The position numbers and the translations under genes were made by a program. Under the pieces are notes generated by a model, which was not told the origin of the DNA, made no database searches, and worked only from the letters and a program-made list of their open reading frames with translations. Below, piece after piece: positions 8,014-16,067 of a stretch of 36,060 nucleotides of DNA. Where the stretch lies: contig NZ_PYWI01000036.1 in assembly GCF_003049575.1 (NCBI RefSeq), positions 1 to 36,060 of the forward strand, given 5' to 3'. Position 1 is the stretch's first letter; each line of letters starts with the position of its first letter. This stretch comes from Lysinibacillus parviboronicapiens (GTDB lineage Bacteria > Bacillota > Bacilli > Bacillales_A > Planococcaceae).

Positions 8014-8427
8014 GGATGGCGTTTTCGAATTAGTCATATGATAACAGATTATTTATGCCTTTGCCGATAGTTGGTTATGGGTCATCGGTCATAGAGTAAC
8101 AGGTCACATGTCATTGGTTTATTCAAGTTGTCTACGTAAAAGTAGTCCTCGAAAACAGCACATCCATCTAGTAATGGAGTCTCATCGACCCCATAAATCT
8201 ATTGTATACAGTTTTAAGTGATATGAAAAGCCTTGATTTACCAAATTTTGTGAATTAAAGAGCATTCATTTCCAACTGTAACATTTATTTTAGCAGTCAA
8301 AATAAATTGAAAATGAAAATAAATTATAAATTTTGCAGTTCGGCTATTTTTTCAAAGGTTGTTGCTAATTTAAACATTTGAGTTTGTTGAATTATCATGA
8401 CCCCAAAAGATCAAGTCTTAAGCTTAA
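8014..8427. other. Intergenic region without a gene
   Basis: No coding region is convincing on either strand. It holds GGTCAT-type direct repeats (about 8079-8120: GGTCATCGGTCAT, then AGGTCACATGTCAT) and an AT-rich stretch around 8300-8340. It should include the catalase promoter, but no clear sigma-factor box was identified. Confidence 0.5.
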
Positions 8428-8649
8428 TCAATCCGTATGTTCTTCTTCATTTTTGTACTCTAAAATATCCCCAGGTTGGCATTCTAAAGCCTTACAAATA
8501 GCCTCTAATGTTGAAAGCCTAATTGCTTTGGCCTTTCCATTTTTTAATATAGAAAGGTTAGCCAATGTTATGCCAATCTTCTCCGAAAGTTCTGTTACGC
8601 TCATTTTCCTTTTCGCCAGCATCACATCAATATTGATTATAATTGCCAT
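8428..8649 (-). CDS. YozG-like XRE/Cro-type regulator
   Basis: A 73-residue protein that is essentially one helix-turn-helix domain: MLAKRKMSVTELSEKIGIT, then LANLSILKNGKAKAIRLST, and the end CQPGDILEY typical of this family. The ATG at 8649 (MAIIINIDV) is preferred because GAGGTG lies 6 nt upstream. It follows the DUF2975 membrane-protein gene by 10 nt, the same pairing as B. subtilis yoaS/yozG, so the two are probably co-transcribed and the regulator may control the membrane protein or its own operon. DNA target and signal are unknown. Confidence 0.9.
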   Translation of the reverse strand: MAIIINIDVMLAKRKMSVTELSEKIGITLANLSILKNGKAKAIRLSTLEAICKALECQPGDILEYKNEEEHTD

Positions 8650-8659
8650 ATTTTTCACC

Positions 8660-9142
8660 TCAGACCGTTAAATCATTTTCCGATTTTATATCGATGGCAT
8701 TTTTCAATAGCTTTTGAAGAACAGCAGCAAAAACTGTAATCACAATTGAAGCAAAAATCATGACCATGCCAATTAGTATGATACCTGGTGCGTCATCCAT
8801 CTCCGCAATGAGATAGAAGAGAGGCATACCTAACACATACAAGATACTGATTGTGATTGCACAGTATTTTATATTTTTTAAAGCTCTTACAGATAAATCT
8901 GAGAAAGCTATATTCTTGTCAATATAGCTTAAAAGTTTAAATGCTTGATACAGAGCAAAGTAAAAAGGGATTGCTGTTGCATACAAATCGATAAAAACGA
9001 GATATTTTAAATATGCCATATCTGGATACAATTGTGCTGCAAAATTCGCTATCTTAGGCACCAAAAATATACACAAAGCTAGTACGGGGATTCCCATAAG
9101 AATAACAGCTAATTTTAAAAAGAGTGTTGATACTCGTTTCAT
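8660..9142 (-). CDS. DUF2975 membrane protein (YoaS-like)
   Basis: A 160-residue integral membrane protein with four hydrophobic segments, at about 6-28, 44-66, 90-115 and 124-146, and the DUF2975-type central segment YQAFKLLSYIDKNIAFSD. The function of the family is not known; it is regularly paired with a YozG-like HTH gene, as here, with the regulator 10 nt downstream. The ATG at 9142 has GAGGTG 6 nt upstream; the frame extends to a GTG at 9151, but that codon lies inside the ribosome site. A possible promoter (TTGTAA, 17 nt, TAAATT) lies about 60 nt upstream. Confidence 0.85.
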   Translation of the reverse strand: MKRVSTLFLKLAVILMGIPVLALCIFLVPKIANFAAQLYPDMAYLKYLVFIDLYATAIPFYFALYQAFKLLSYIDKNIAFSDLSVRALKNIKYCAITISILYVLGMPLFYLIAEMDDAPGIILIGMVMIFASIVITVFAAVLQKLLKNAIDIKSENDLTV

Positions 9143-9321
9143 AAAAAGCACCTCACTTATTTGTTGTCACTTTGAATTTAACACGTTGTTTATCGTTTTA
9201 CAATAAATTCTTATTAATTTTAATCATGTTTTTATTGTTACAATTATTAGACTAATATTTCTTTAGTAATAGTAGTTTAAAAAGAAAACATGAGTTATAC
9301 ATACAAAAATAACGGTTAAGT

Positions 9322-9345
9322 AAAGTCGGGGAAACTCGACTTTTT
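9322..9345 (+). terminator. Orphan terminator with GAAA loop
   Basis: Stem AAAGTCGG/CTCGACTTT (one G-U pair) closed by a GAAA tetraloop and ending in TTTTT. No plus-strand gene of normal size precedes it; a nine-codon ORF ends 2 nt upstream. Confidence 0.7.
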
Positions 9346-9552
9346 AAGTGTATTTAAGTATTTTTTTCGACAAAATTCGGGCTTTTAAAAGACGTTCATA
9401 ATACCCGTCTTAGGTAGTTCACTAGGTAATACAAATTTTTTATAGCACCTGCAATGTCGAAAAATAGGGAATAATAACTGTAGCAATAAACACCTTTATT
9501 TGTCAGAATTGTAATTGAGGTGATGAAATGTTAAAATAGTAGTCGTTTGTAT

Positions 9553-9558
9553 TATAAT
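9553..9558 (+). promoter_or_regulatory. Possible -10 box of the lipoprotein gene
   Basis: A perfect TATAAT 62 nt upstream of the lipoprotein start. The -35 position (around 9529-9535, GTTAAA) is weak. Confidence 0.4.
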
Positions 9559-9620
9559 TGTATTTTGCTAAAGTAAAAAACGTACATTTTTAATGGTATG
9601 CATTCGGAGGGAATAAAGAA

Positions 9621-10262
9621 ATGAAGAAAGCTTTATTATTAATACTAGCTGTGATGCTAGTTGGGTGTTCCGGAGCGGGAACAGAGAAGAACAAAGAAGA
9701 AGATGTAAAAAAAGAAGAGAGCGTAAAGGAAGAGAAGGTCGTTCCAGTAAAATATGAAGAGGTTGATGCTGAATCAAAAGCTACAGTAGAAAAGTTTGTT
9801 AAAAAATACAATGTCAGAGTTGATGTCTATAAACAGGATACAGAAGAACCAATAGAATTAGAGAAGATTCCAGAACCAATTACTAATGACTTGAATAAAG
9901 AGGAAGGTATATTGTCACAAATTTTATTGGAAACTGATTTTAAAAAACATGAGGGTCATTATAAAGTAGTCGCTAAATATAATGAGGATAAAAAATTAAT
10001 TGGATATAAGATTTCTGTAGAAGCAAGTCCAATAAATGAAGTAAGTGAAGAGGGCGATGAATGGGAAGAAGGATTATTATCTGCTATGTCAATTATTGAT
10101 GCAATAGGATTGAATTTAGATAAAAATGAAGAAGAACTTGGTAAAGCTTTAGATGAAGAGAAAGACACTCATACATATACTGATTCTAACTATAATGTCA
10201 CTTTCCATATTGCTGATATGGATTTAGGGGAATTTGAAGTTAACTATGATTTAATACAGTAA
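9621..10262 (+). CDS. Lipoprotein of unknown function
   Basis: A 213-residue lipoprotein: signal sequence MKKALLLILAVMLVGC with a good lipobox (LVGC, lipidated Cys16), then a very charged Lys/Glu linker (about 20-45), then an acidic folded part. The protein is anchored on the outer face of the membrane. I recognise no domain; the body contains YKVVAKYNEDKKLIGYKIS and an acidic stretch near 140-150. GGAGGG lies 9 nt before the ATG. It is a single-gene unit between an orphan terminator and its own strong terminator. Such lone, charged lipoproteins are common in this group and often have no assigned role. Confidence 0.85.
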   Translation: MKKALLLILAVMLVGCSGAGTEKNKEEDVKKEESVKEEKVVPVKYEEVDAESKATVEKFVKKYNVRVDVYKQDTEEPIELEKIPEPITNDLNKEEGILSQILLETDFKKHEGHYKVVAKYNEDKKLIGYKISVEASPINEVSEEGDEWEEGLLSAMSIIDAIGLNLDKNEEELGKALDEEKDTHTYTDSNYNVTFHIADMDLGEFEVNYDLIQ

Positions 10263-10335
10263 AAAAAAAGTATCTCTAAAGTTGTCTAGTTCAACGACAA
10301 ATAGGAATAGTACTTCTTTAAGGAGAGCTATAAAT

Positions 10336-10369
10336 AAAAAGATTGAAGCAAATAGCTTCAATCTTTTTT
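10336..10369 (+). terminator. Terminator of the lipoprotein gene
   Basis: Perfect 14-bp stem AAAAAGATTGAAGC/GCTTCAATCTTTTT with an AAATA loop and T-tail, 74 nt after the stop. Confidence 0.88.
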
Positions 10370-10434
10370 ATTAACTATAAAACTGGTATTTATATTTCCA
10401 ATTTAGGATAGGTTTGGCGCTTCACCGTCCCACC

Positions 10435-10944
10435 TTAGAAATAGCGAGAATCGTCAAAGTTAAGTTCAATGCTATAATTTTTGGCATTAATTAAATTGGA
10501 AAGCTTGTGTGCATCTTTTTCGAGCTTTAGGGCACGTTCCCGGTATTCATCGGGCTCATACATGGCAATTTCATAGAGCATTGTACTTTCACCATAGCCC
10601 ATGCGTACACTTTCCTTCTCATGTGTACTAAAGTGTTTGCAAAGCTCTGCTTCTGCTCGAAGCTGTGTTGCAAGTTCAATTGCCTCGACTAGTGCTATTT
10701 GTTGACCTTTAAAGTCTACTGTGTTTTTGATATTGGCCTCATATACAAGGCGATCTAAAGTACGTACATCCAGACGTATTTGTGCTAGCTCAGATTCAAT
10801 AACGGTCATAGCACGATTGCTCGTTTTTGGTGCTTGTCCCTTTTCAACAGTTACAAAGGCACTTCGATGTAATTCACTCGTAAGTTCCTGAGTTTTTTTT
10901 GTTAAAATGCTTTTCAGTTTAACAGCTTCTGCAAGATTTATCAT
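10435..10944 (-). CDS. DIP1984-like helical protein
   Basis: A 169-residue, mostly alpha-helical cytosolic protein without signal peptide or membrane segment. The N-terminal part (MINLAEAVKLKSILTKKTQE, then LRxxDRLVYEANIKNTVDF and ALVEAIELATQLRAEAEL) resembles the DIP1984/DUF6847 family, once loosely called septicolysin-like, whose function is unknown. A second helical part (about 115-169) is not obviously part of that family. AAGGA lies 9 nt before the ATG. It follows the B3/4-domain gene by 15 nt on the same strand, so the two probably form an operon; a role connected to that gene is only inferred from this spacing. Confidence 0.7.
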   Translation of the reverse strand: MINLAEAVKLKSILTKKTQELTSELHRSAFVTVEKGQAPKTSNRAMTVIESELAQIRLDVRTLDRLVYEANIKNTVDFKGQQIALVEAIELATQLRAEAELCKHFSTHEKESVRMGYGESTMLYEIAMYEPDEYRERALKLEKDAHKLSNLINAKNYSIELNFDDSRYF

Positions 10945-10959
10945 GAAAACACGTCCTTT

Positions 10960-11649
10960 TTATAGTGTAGTAGCTGGTGCAACATTTGTTAATAGAGTTG
11001 TAGAATAGTCGCCACCATGTATTTGGTTGAACATTTTACCGGCGGAGGAGAGAAGTGCTTCGGATTGACTGTCTGAAAGCGATGGACGCAAATAGAAAAT
11101 TTGTAAGGCATCTGTCGTTGACTCTGAGACGACTGTTCGTTTAGAGTCGACGAATGGTGAACCGAATGCGCCGTCCTCGTCACGACTATAGAGGATATTA
11201 TTTAACGAGTTAAAGCGGCCATTCAAGCCTTCATATCCTATTTCTTCATCGCCAAGTGCGATTTCAATATTTCCTTTAAGATAAGCTACATCATATAGGC
11301 CGATTGGAATTTCATATTGCAAAGAGAAGAAATTATTTAAATCAACACCAGATTGCAATGGTGTTAAATAATTTTGCTTACAGATACGACGCATTAAGCT
11401 TTCTGCCGCGTGGCGATAACGGTTTGGATCAGCACCAAAATTTTTCCAAAGTTGTCGCCATTCTGCAATACCTGCTCGTTGTGTAACAGGAGTCTCTTGC
11501 ATTTCTAAATACAGATTTTCCTGATACAATTGCATTCGTCCCTTAATCATTTGGGGCGATTGTGCTACGACAATTTTGGTATAATGAATAATGCCGATTT
11601 TTAGCTCAGGATATCGTGTATTGAGAGTTGGATTGAGTGACACTTTCAT
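10960..11649 (-). CDS. B3/4-domain protein
   Basis: A 229-residue protein built around a B3/B4 domain, the fold found in the beta subunit of phenylalanyl-tRNA synthetase where it edits mischarged tRNA. Stand-alone copies are common and may act in trans on tRNA, but this is unproven here. Family features include EWRQLWKNFGADPNRYRHA (about 83-101), SLMRRICKQN, and GEEIGYEGLN-like and SRDEDGAFG-like stretches. The ATG at 11649 has AGGTG 8 nt upstream; the longer frame to 11721 would overlap the divergent queG start. It is divergent from queG, a tRNA-modification gene, which fits a tRNA link without proving it. Confidence 0.82.
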   Translation of the reverse strand: MKVSLNPTLNTRYPELKIGIIHYTKIVVAQSPQMIKGRMQLYQENLYLEMQETPVTQRAGIAEWRQLWKNFGADPNRYRHAAESLMRRICKQNYLTPLQSGVDLNNFFSLQYEIPIGLYDVAYLKGNIEIALGDEEIGYEGLNGRFNSLNNILYSRDEDGAFGSPFVDSKRTVVSESTTDALQIFYLRPSLSDSQSEALLSSAGKMFNQIHGGDYSTTLLTNVAPATTL

Positions 11650-11709
11650 AAAATTATCACCTACTTTAACTATTTCTATTATTGTATCATGTAAGGAGTT
11701 GGAAATAAA

Positions 11710-12840
11710 ATGAACATACATGACCTACAGCGTGAATTTGTGGCGTATGCAATGTCCATTGGCGTTGATAAAATTGGCTTTACAACGGCAGCTCCATTTA
11801 CAGAATTAAAAAATCGTCTGCGTCGCCAGCAAGAGCTTGGCTATCAATCAGGCTTTGAAGAAAGCGATATAGAAAAACGTACTGAGCCATTTCAACTACT
11901 AGCAGGAGCAGAGAGCATAGTTGCCATAGCAGTAGCGTATCCATCACGTATGCAGGATGCACCTGTTGGAAAAAAGGGCTCAAGACGTGGGATTTTTTGT
12001 AGAGCTTCTTGGGGTGTCGATTATCATACAGCGTTAAGAGAGCGTTTAAAACTATTATCAGCATGGCTTGAAGCACGAGTAGAGGGTGTGCGTATTGAAT
12101 CAATGGTTGATACGGGTGCACTGGTAGACAGGGCAGTAGCCGAGCGTGCGGGGATTGGCTGGAGCGGGAAAAATTGCTCTATTATTACGCCGGAGTTTGG
12201 TTCCTATGTGTATCTTGGAGAGCTCATTACCAATGTTCCATTTGCACCAGATAGAGCGATGGAAGATGAATGTGGGGATTGCCGTTTATGCTTGGATGTT
12301 TGCCCAACAGGCGCGTTAGTAGAGGGAGGGCAGCTTGATTCACAGCGTTGTATTGCCTTTCTAACGCAGACAAAGGGAACCTTGCCCGATGAATTTCGTG
12401 CCCATATTGGAAATCGACTGTATGGCTGTGATACATGCCAAACTGTATGTCCAAAAAACAAAGGAAAGATTAACTGGATTCACGAAGAGTTTAAGCCGGA
12501 CCCAGAAATCGCAAAGCCGTTACTTGTACCACTTTTGACCATTTCTAACCGTGAATTTAAAGAAAAATTTGGACATGTTTCAGGCTCTTGGCGTGGTAAA
12601 AAGCCTATTCAACGCAATGCTATTTTAGCATTAGCACATTTTAAAGAAGCAGCAGCAGTGCCAGATTTAGTGTCTCTTCTAGAAAAAGATAATCGCCCTG
12701 TTATCCGAGGAACGGCGGCATGGGCATTAGGGAAAATTGGCGGGGAGCAGGCAGAAAAGGCATTGCTCGTGGCAAAAGACAAAGAACTAGACGGGGAAGT
12801 ACTCGTTGAAATTAATAAAGGTTTACAATTTTTTAGCTAA
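11710..12840 (+). CDS. queG: Epoxyqueuosine reductase
   Basis: Cobalamin- and Fe-S-dependent enzyme that reduces epoxyqueuosine to queuosine at position 34 of GUN-anticodon tRNAs, the last step of queuosine synthesis. The 376 residues show catalytic Asp135 in MVDTGALVDRA, the cluster-binding cysteines 188, 191, 194 and 198 (CGDCRLCLDVCPTGAL), 214, and 240, 243 and 247 (GCDTCQTVCPKN). A C-terminal HEAT-like repeat (about 300-376, RGTAAWALGKIGG) is present as in the long, bacillus-type form. AAGGAG lies 13 nt upstream of the ATG. The next gene, trmL, begins 14 nt after the stop and also modifies the wobble base, so the two form a functional operon. Confidence 0.96.
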   Translation: MNIHDLQREFVAYAMSIGVDKIGFTTAAPFTELKNRLRRQQELGYQSGFEESDIEKRTEPFQLLAGAESIVAIAVAYPSRMQDAPVGKKGSRRGIFCRASWGVDYHTALRERLKLLSAWLEARVEGVRIESMVDTGALVDRAVAERAGIGWSGKNCSIITPEFGSYVYLGELITNVPFAPDRAMEDECGDCRLCLDVCPTGALVEGGQLDSQRCIAFLTQTKGTLPDEFRAHIGNRLYGCDTCQTVCPKNKGKINWIHEEFKPDPEIAKPLLVPLLTISNREFKEKFGHVSGSWRGKKPIQRNAILALAHFKEAAAVPDLVSLLEKDNRPVIRGTAAWALGKIGGEQAEKALLVAKDKELDGEVLVEINKGLQFFS

Positions 12841-12854
12841 GGAAGTGTACCGTT

Positions 12855-13328
12855 ATGCCATTGCATATCGTTTTATATCAACCAGAAATTCCAGCAAATA
12901 CAGGTAATATTGCACGTACCTGTGCTGGTACGAATACCTCTTTACATTTAATTCGTCCTCTTGGCTTCTCAACGGATGATAAAATGCTCAAGCGTGCTGG
13001 ATTAGATTACTGGCATAGTGTCAATGTTGTGTATCATGATTCCCTCGAGGATTTTATCGAGTTTTCGAAAAACGGTGATGTGTATTTAATTGAAACATAT
13101 AGTGAAGAGCCATTTACAACACATGATTTTAGTAATCAGCAACGTGATATATACTTTATGTTTGGCAAAGAAACGACAGGGTTGCCGAAGGATTTTGCAT
13201 ATGAACGTCGTAATATGTGTTTGCGGATTCCTCAAAGTGAACATGTACGCTCACTGAATTTATCGAATACAGCTGCGATTGTTATTTATGAAGCTTTGAG
13301 ACAGCAAGGTTACCCAGGGTTACATTAA
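12855..13328 (+). CDS. trmL: tRNA (cytidine/uridine-34 2'-O-)-methyltransferase
   Basis: SPOUT-class enzyme (TrmL, formerly CspR/YibK) that 2'-O-methylates the wobble nucleotide of tRNA-Leu isoacceptors using S-adenosylmethionine. The 157 residues are the usual minimal length. Motif 1 is PEIPANTGNIARTC (10-23), motif 2 is FGKETTGLP, and motif 3 is LNLSNTAAIVIYEALRQ, which forms the trefoil-knot AdoMet site. AAGGAAGTG lies upstream of the ATG. It follows queG by 14 nt and is closed by a strong terminator. A tRNA-Leu (CAA), one of the known TrmL substrates in other bacteria, is encoded at the start of this window. Confidence 0.95.
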   Translation: MPLHIVLYQPEIPANTGNIARTCAGTNTSLHLIRPLGFSTDDKMLKRAGLDYWHSVNVVYHDSLEDFIEFSKNGDVYLIETYSEEPFTTHDFSNQQRDIYFMFGKETTGLPKDFAYERRNMCLRIPQSEHVRSLNLSNTAAIVIYEALRQQGYPGLH

Positions 13329-13365
13329 AAAAGGCAGTTCTCCACATGTGAGAACTGCTTTTTTT
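13327..13365. terminator. Bidirectional terminator after trmL
   Basis: Perfect 9-bp core GCAGTTCTC/GAGAACTGC with a 7-nt loop, A-run before and seven T after, between the convergent trmL and VOC dioxygenase genes. Confidence 0.9.
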
Positions 13366-13391
13366 GTTGAAATATGAAAGTGACGGATAGC

Positions 13392-14237
13392 TTAAAATTT
13401 CAGTAACACTACATTACCAGCAGGGTCAACTGTCTGGAAACCTCCATCAATTTCAACAATAGTTGCTCCAATCGCATGTAGGTTTTCTTTCATGTCAGCC
13501 ACTTGTGTCTCATTATCCAGTCGCAGAGTAAATGTTTTTAAGCCGACTTGGTTTTCGCCAAGCTTTGGTGCTCCCTCAGAATACCAAGTATTAAGACCGA
13601 TATGATGATGGTAACGACCTGTTGAGATAAATAGTGCCTGTCCACCATAACGTGTGACGATATCAAAACCTAAGCCTTTTGTGTAAAATTCCTCTGCTGC
13701 AGTTAAATTGGAAACCGATAAATGTATATGTCCCATAACTGTGTCAGTAGGTAGTCCCTGCCATTCACCGTCACCTTCATCTAATATGGCTGAAATATTA
13801 AGTGGTTCTGTTACCATATGCACTTGATCGAAATGCCAAGTCCAGTCACTTTCAGGACGGTCAGTATAAATTTCAATACCGTTTTCATCTGGATCGCGTA
13901 AATAAAGAGCTTCACTCACATCATGGTCAGATGCCCCAAAATAAACGCCCGAATTGCGGAAATGACTAATAATATTTGCTAAGTCACGGCGTGTTGGTAA
14001 TAGTAAGGCAAAGTGATACAGCCCCGTTGTTAAGCTCGTTTTTTCTTCCACTGTTTCTGGTTGAACGATTGTCAACAGTGCGGTTTTGCCATCCGCTGAT
14101 AAAGTTGCTTTATGTGACTCTGCTTGTAGAACCTTAAAACCTATAATATCTTGGTAATATTTCAATGAACGATGTAAATCACTTACTTTAATTTCGACAT
14201 TTGTTACATATGTGTTTGGTTTTTCATGAAAGTGCAT
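13392..14237 (-). CDS. CatE-like VOC dioxygenase
   Basis: A 281-residue two-domain VOC protein close in layout to B. subtilis CatE (catechol-2,3-dioxygenase), an Fe(II)- or Mn(II)-dependent extradiol ring-cleaving enzyme that also detoxifies catechols. Domain 1 (about 10-125) has GLYHFALLLP (His75), SEALYLRDP and GIEIY (Glu122). Domain 2 (about 168-281) has GHIHLSV (His170/172) and YHHHIGLN (His210-212), the usual metal-ligand positions. GGAGG lies about 9 nt before the ATG. No catD-type partner or MarR-like regulator lies next to it, so the substrate here is uncertain. It is a single gene facing trmL. Confidence 0.85.
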   Translation of the reverse strand: MHFHEKPNTYVTNVEIKVSDLHRSLKYYQDIIGFKVLQAESHKATLSADGKTALLTIVQPETVEEKTSLTTGLYHFALLLPTRRDLANIISHFRNSGVYFGASDHDVSEALYLRDPDENGIEIYTDRPESDWTWHFDQVHMVTEPLNISAILDEGDGEWQGLPTDTVMGHIHLSVSNLTAAEEFYTKGLGFDIVTRYGGQALFISTGRYHHHIGLNTWYSEGAPKLGENQVGLKTFTLRLDNETQVADMKENLHAIGATIVEIDGGFQTVDPAGNVVLLKF

Positions 14238-14410
14238 AATTGTTTGCCTCCAAAAATTACTTATTTTTAATTATCAACTTACTTTATGTAACTAAGTTTA
14301 TTTTATATAGTATTGAAAGTCAAGGATTTATCTCGTATTCAAATTATTAAGGAATGAAGGAGCGGTGTCATGCTTAACTAGTTTTAGCCATAGTTCGTTT
14401 TAAAATTCCC

Positions 14411-14437
14411 ATAAAAAAAAGAAGTAACCATAAAGGT
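14411..14437 (-). terminator. Minus-strand terminator-like hairpin
   Basis: On the minus strand: GAAGTACC, 5-nt loop, GGTTACTTC (one bulged T), then eight T. It is the second hairpin downstream of the small membrane peptide gene and a likely final terminator. Confidence 0.65.
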
Positions 14438-14454
14438 ACTTCAATAAAATAAGA

Positions 14455-14486
14455 AATCACTAAGCAGTAAAACATACTTAGTGATT
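14455..14486 (-). terminator. Hairpin after the small membrane peptide
   Basis: Perfect 10-bp inverted repeat AATCACTAAG/CTTAGTGATT with a 12-nt loop, followed on the minus strand by TTTCTTATTTT. It starts 11 nt after the stop of the small ORF. Confidence 0.6.
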
Positions 14487-14497
14487 GTCTTGAGGTA

Positions 14498-14590
14498 TTA
14501 TTTGTCCGCTTTGTAGTCGCCTTCGTAACCAGCCGTGAAAATAGCAGCTAAGAAAGCAGCTGTAACACCAAGAATTAATAATAAACTCAT
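14498..14590 (-). CDS. Small single-pass membrane peptide (30 aa)
   Basis: A 30-residue ORF, too short for usual gene callers. It starts MSLLLILGVTAAFLAAIF, one hydrophobic helix, followed by the polar, acidic tail TAGYEGDYKADK. A very good ribosome site, GAGGAGGG, lies 7 nt before the ATG, and two hairpins follow the stop, so it looks like a complete expressed unit. The topology predicts a membrane helix with a short charged tail. The size recalls small subunits of membrane complexes (CydS/CydX-like) but I see no match and no such operon beside it. Function unknown. Confidence 0.75.
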   Translation of the reverse strand: MSLLLILGVTAAFLAAIFTAGYEGDYKADK

Positions 14591-14735
14591 GGAAGAACCC
14601 TCCTCATGTTTATAAAGAAATCTCCCTTAAGTATAGCTTATCTACTATGAAAAGGAAACGTCAATGAATAAGAAAATATGTCAGAAATGGTTCAGTCTTA
14701 AGTATTTCGGGAAAACTATAGATGAGGTGATGATA

Positions 14736-14912
14736 ATGGAGAAAAAAGTTCCGAGTATTGAGAATGGTACAATGGCAGGGAATTTTGACGAAGTGAAAGA
14801 GCTTGGCAAGCAAATGGAGCGTATGCGTGATGGTTTAGAGCTTGCAGAGGATGATCGTATAACAGACCCAATTCAGGTAGATGAGCCGGAAGATAAGATC
14901 AAGAAACAGTGA
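14736..14912 (+). CDS. Small acidic hypothetical protein
   Basis: A 58-residue hydrophilic, charged protein without signal or membrane segment. It contains NFDEVKELGKQMERMRDGLE and ends in an acidic, Pro-containing tail with a KKQ terminus. The ATG at 14736 (MEKKVPSIENG) has GAGGTG 6 nt upstream; an upstream in-frame ATG at 14664 lacks a ribosome site. I do not recognise the family; the composition is that of the small conserved proteins of unknown function found in spore formers. It stands alone, with no terminator seen before the next gene. Confidence 0.65.
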   Translation: MEKKVPSIENGTMAGNFDEVKELGKQMERMRDGLELAEDDRITDPIQVDEPEDKIKKQ

Positions 14913-15033
14913 CGTAAAAAGCTAGAATATGCGTAATTCCGGAACAAGGTGATAATACTTCCCGGAGTAAAGTCTCTTTAATATGGTGCAGATGAAGGAG
15001 AACTACTCTATTTTTCTTAAATCCAATTTTTTG

Positions 15034-15039
15034 TATAAT
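15034..15039 (+). promoter_or_regulatory. Possible -10 box of the aldo/keto reductase gene
   Basis: A perfect TATAAT 30 nt upstream of the TTG start, which places transcription initiation just before the ribosome site. The -35 region (around 15011-15016, TTTTTC) is weak. Confidence 0.45.
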
Positions 15040-15069
15040 GGAACTAGGAAAAGAAAGGGGCTGTAGTTC

Positions 15070-15900
15070 TTGAATTTACAATCAACAAAAGTATTAACAA
15101 ATGGTGTAGAAATGCCACGTCTTGGTTTAGGTGTATATAAAATGACAGAACGTGAAGAAACATTGCAGGCAATCGACTATGCACTTAAAGTTGGTTACCG
15201 GGCGATAGATACGGCTTCATTGTATGGCAACGAGATAGAGGTAGGCGAAGCGATTCGTCACGCTGGCGTCAAGCGAGAGGAGATATTCGTCACTACGAAG
15301 GTTTGGAATAATGACCAAGGTTACGATGCAACGTTACGTGCATTTGAAGTATCATTGAAAAAGTTAAATATGGACTATTTGGATTTATATTTAACACATT
15401 GGGCAGTGCCACAATCATTTGAAGAAACGTACAGAGCTATTGAACGACTTTATGATGAAAAATTAATTCGTGCAACAGGTGTATCAAATCACCATGAGCA
15501 TCATTTACAAAAACTATTAGCAAAAGCAAATATCGCGCCAATGGTCAATCAAGTAGAGGTGCATCCATATCTGCAACAAGACGCTTTAAAGACATATTGT
15601 ACTAAGCATGGAATCGCACTGACAGCATGGTCACCGCTTGGGCGTGGTGGTGTCTTGGATAATTCAACAATTCTCGAAATTGGTCAAGAATTAGGGAAGA
15701 CTGCGGCACAGGTAGTCCTTCGTTGGCATTTACAAAATGACACGATTATTATTCCGAAATCTGTAACACCAAGCCGTATTGAAGAAAATGCACAGATTTT
15801 TGATTTTGAATTAACGCAAGCTCAAATGACACAAATAGCTTCATTAAATCTCAATAAACGCTTTGGACAAGACCCAGATAACTTTAAATTCGATTTTTAA
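15070..15900 (+). CDS. Aldo/keto reductase (YvgN/YtbE-like)
   Basis: A 276-residue NADPH-dependent aldo/keto reductase of the AKR5 type, like B. subtilis YvgN and YtbE that reduce glyoxal and methylglyoxal. The catalytic tetrad is visible as Asp47 and Tyr52 (DTASLYGNE), Lys77 (VTTKVW) and His110 (YLTHW). VNQVEVHPYLQQ and the cofactor end IIIPKSVTPSRIEENA are typical. The start is TTG at 15070 with AAAGGGG 9 nt upstream; no ATG serves better. It stands alone and is probably a detoxification enzyme in the cytosol. Substrate specificity cannot be fixed from sequence. Confidence 0.92.
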   Translation: MNLQSTKVLTNGVEMPRLGLGVYKMTEREETLQAIDYALKVGYRAIDTASLYGNEIEVGEAIRHAGVKREEIFVTTKVWNNDQGYDATLRAFEVSLKKLNMDYLDLYLTHWAVPQSFEETYRAIERLYDEKLIRATGVSNHHEHHLQKLLAKANIAPMVNQVEVHPYLQQDALKTYCTKHGIALTAWSPLGRGGVLDNSTILEIGQELGKTAAQVVLRWHLQNDTIIIPKSVTPSRIEENAQIFDFELTQAQMTQIASLNLNKRFGQDPDNFKFDF

Positions 15901-16023
15901 TTATAGCTTTTTAAAACTGTGATAACTGATGGACGTGTTGGATCTACAGAATAAGGCTTTTTCAGGCTAGTGGTGTGAATGCCACTTTACATCGAATTAT
16001 TGTCAAGTTTTACTAAGTAAAGA

Positions 16024-16060
16024 TAAAAACCCGTACTCTATTAGGAGAAGCGGGTTTTCT
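16024..16060. terminator. Terminator between AKR and 5'-nucleotidase genes
   Basis: Stem AAAACCCG/CGGGTTTT (16026-16033 and 16051-16058) with a loop that can extend pairing, between convergent genes. T-runs occur on both strands. It is 8 nt from the 5'-nucleotidase stop. Confidence 0.8.
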
Positions 16061-16067
16061 TATCGCA

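Larger units (their letters stand above)
9143..9620. other. Intergenic region with an orphan terminator
   Basis: No gene of normal length is visible. It contains a nine-codon ORF (9290-9319) directly followed by a terminator hairpin, a weak AAGACG/CGTCTT inverted repeat near 9387-9406, and the lipoprotein promoter. The ORF/terminator pair may be what is left of a deleted gene. Confidence 0.5.

Noticed and set aside
14371..14382. Three-codon ORF behind a good AAGGAG
   Set aside because: Too short to judge; no structure nearby suggests a leader peptide and no downstream gene follows on that strand.
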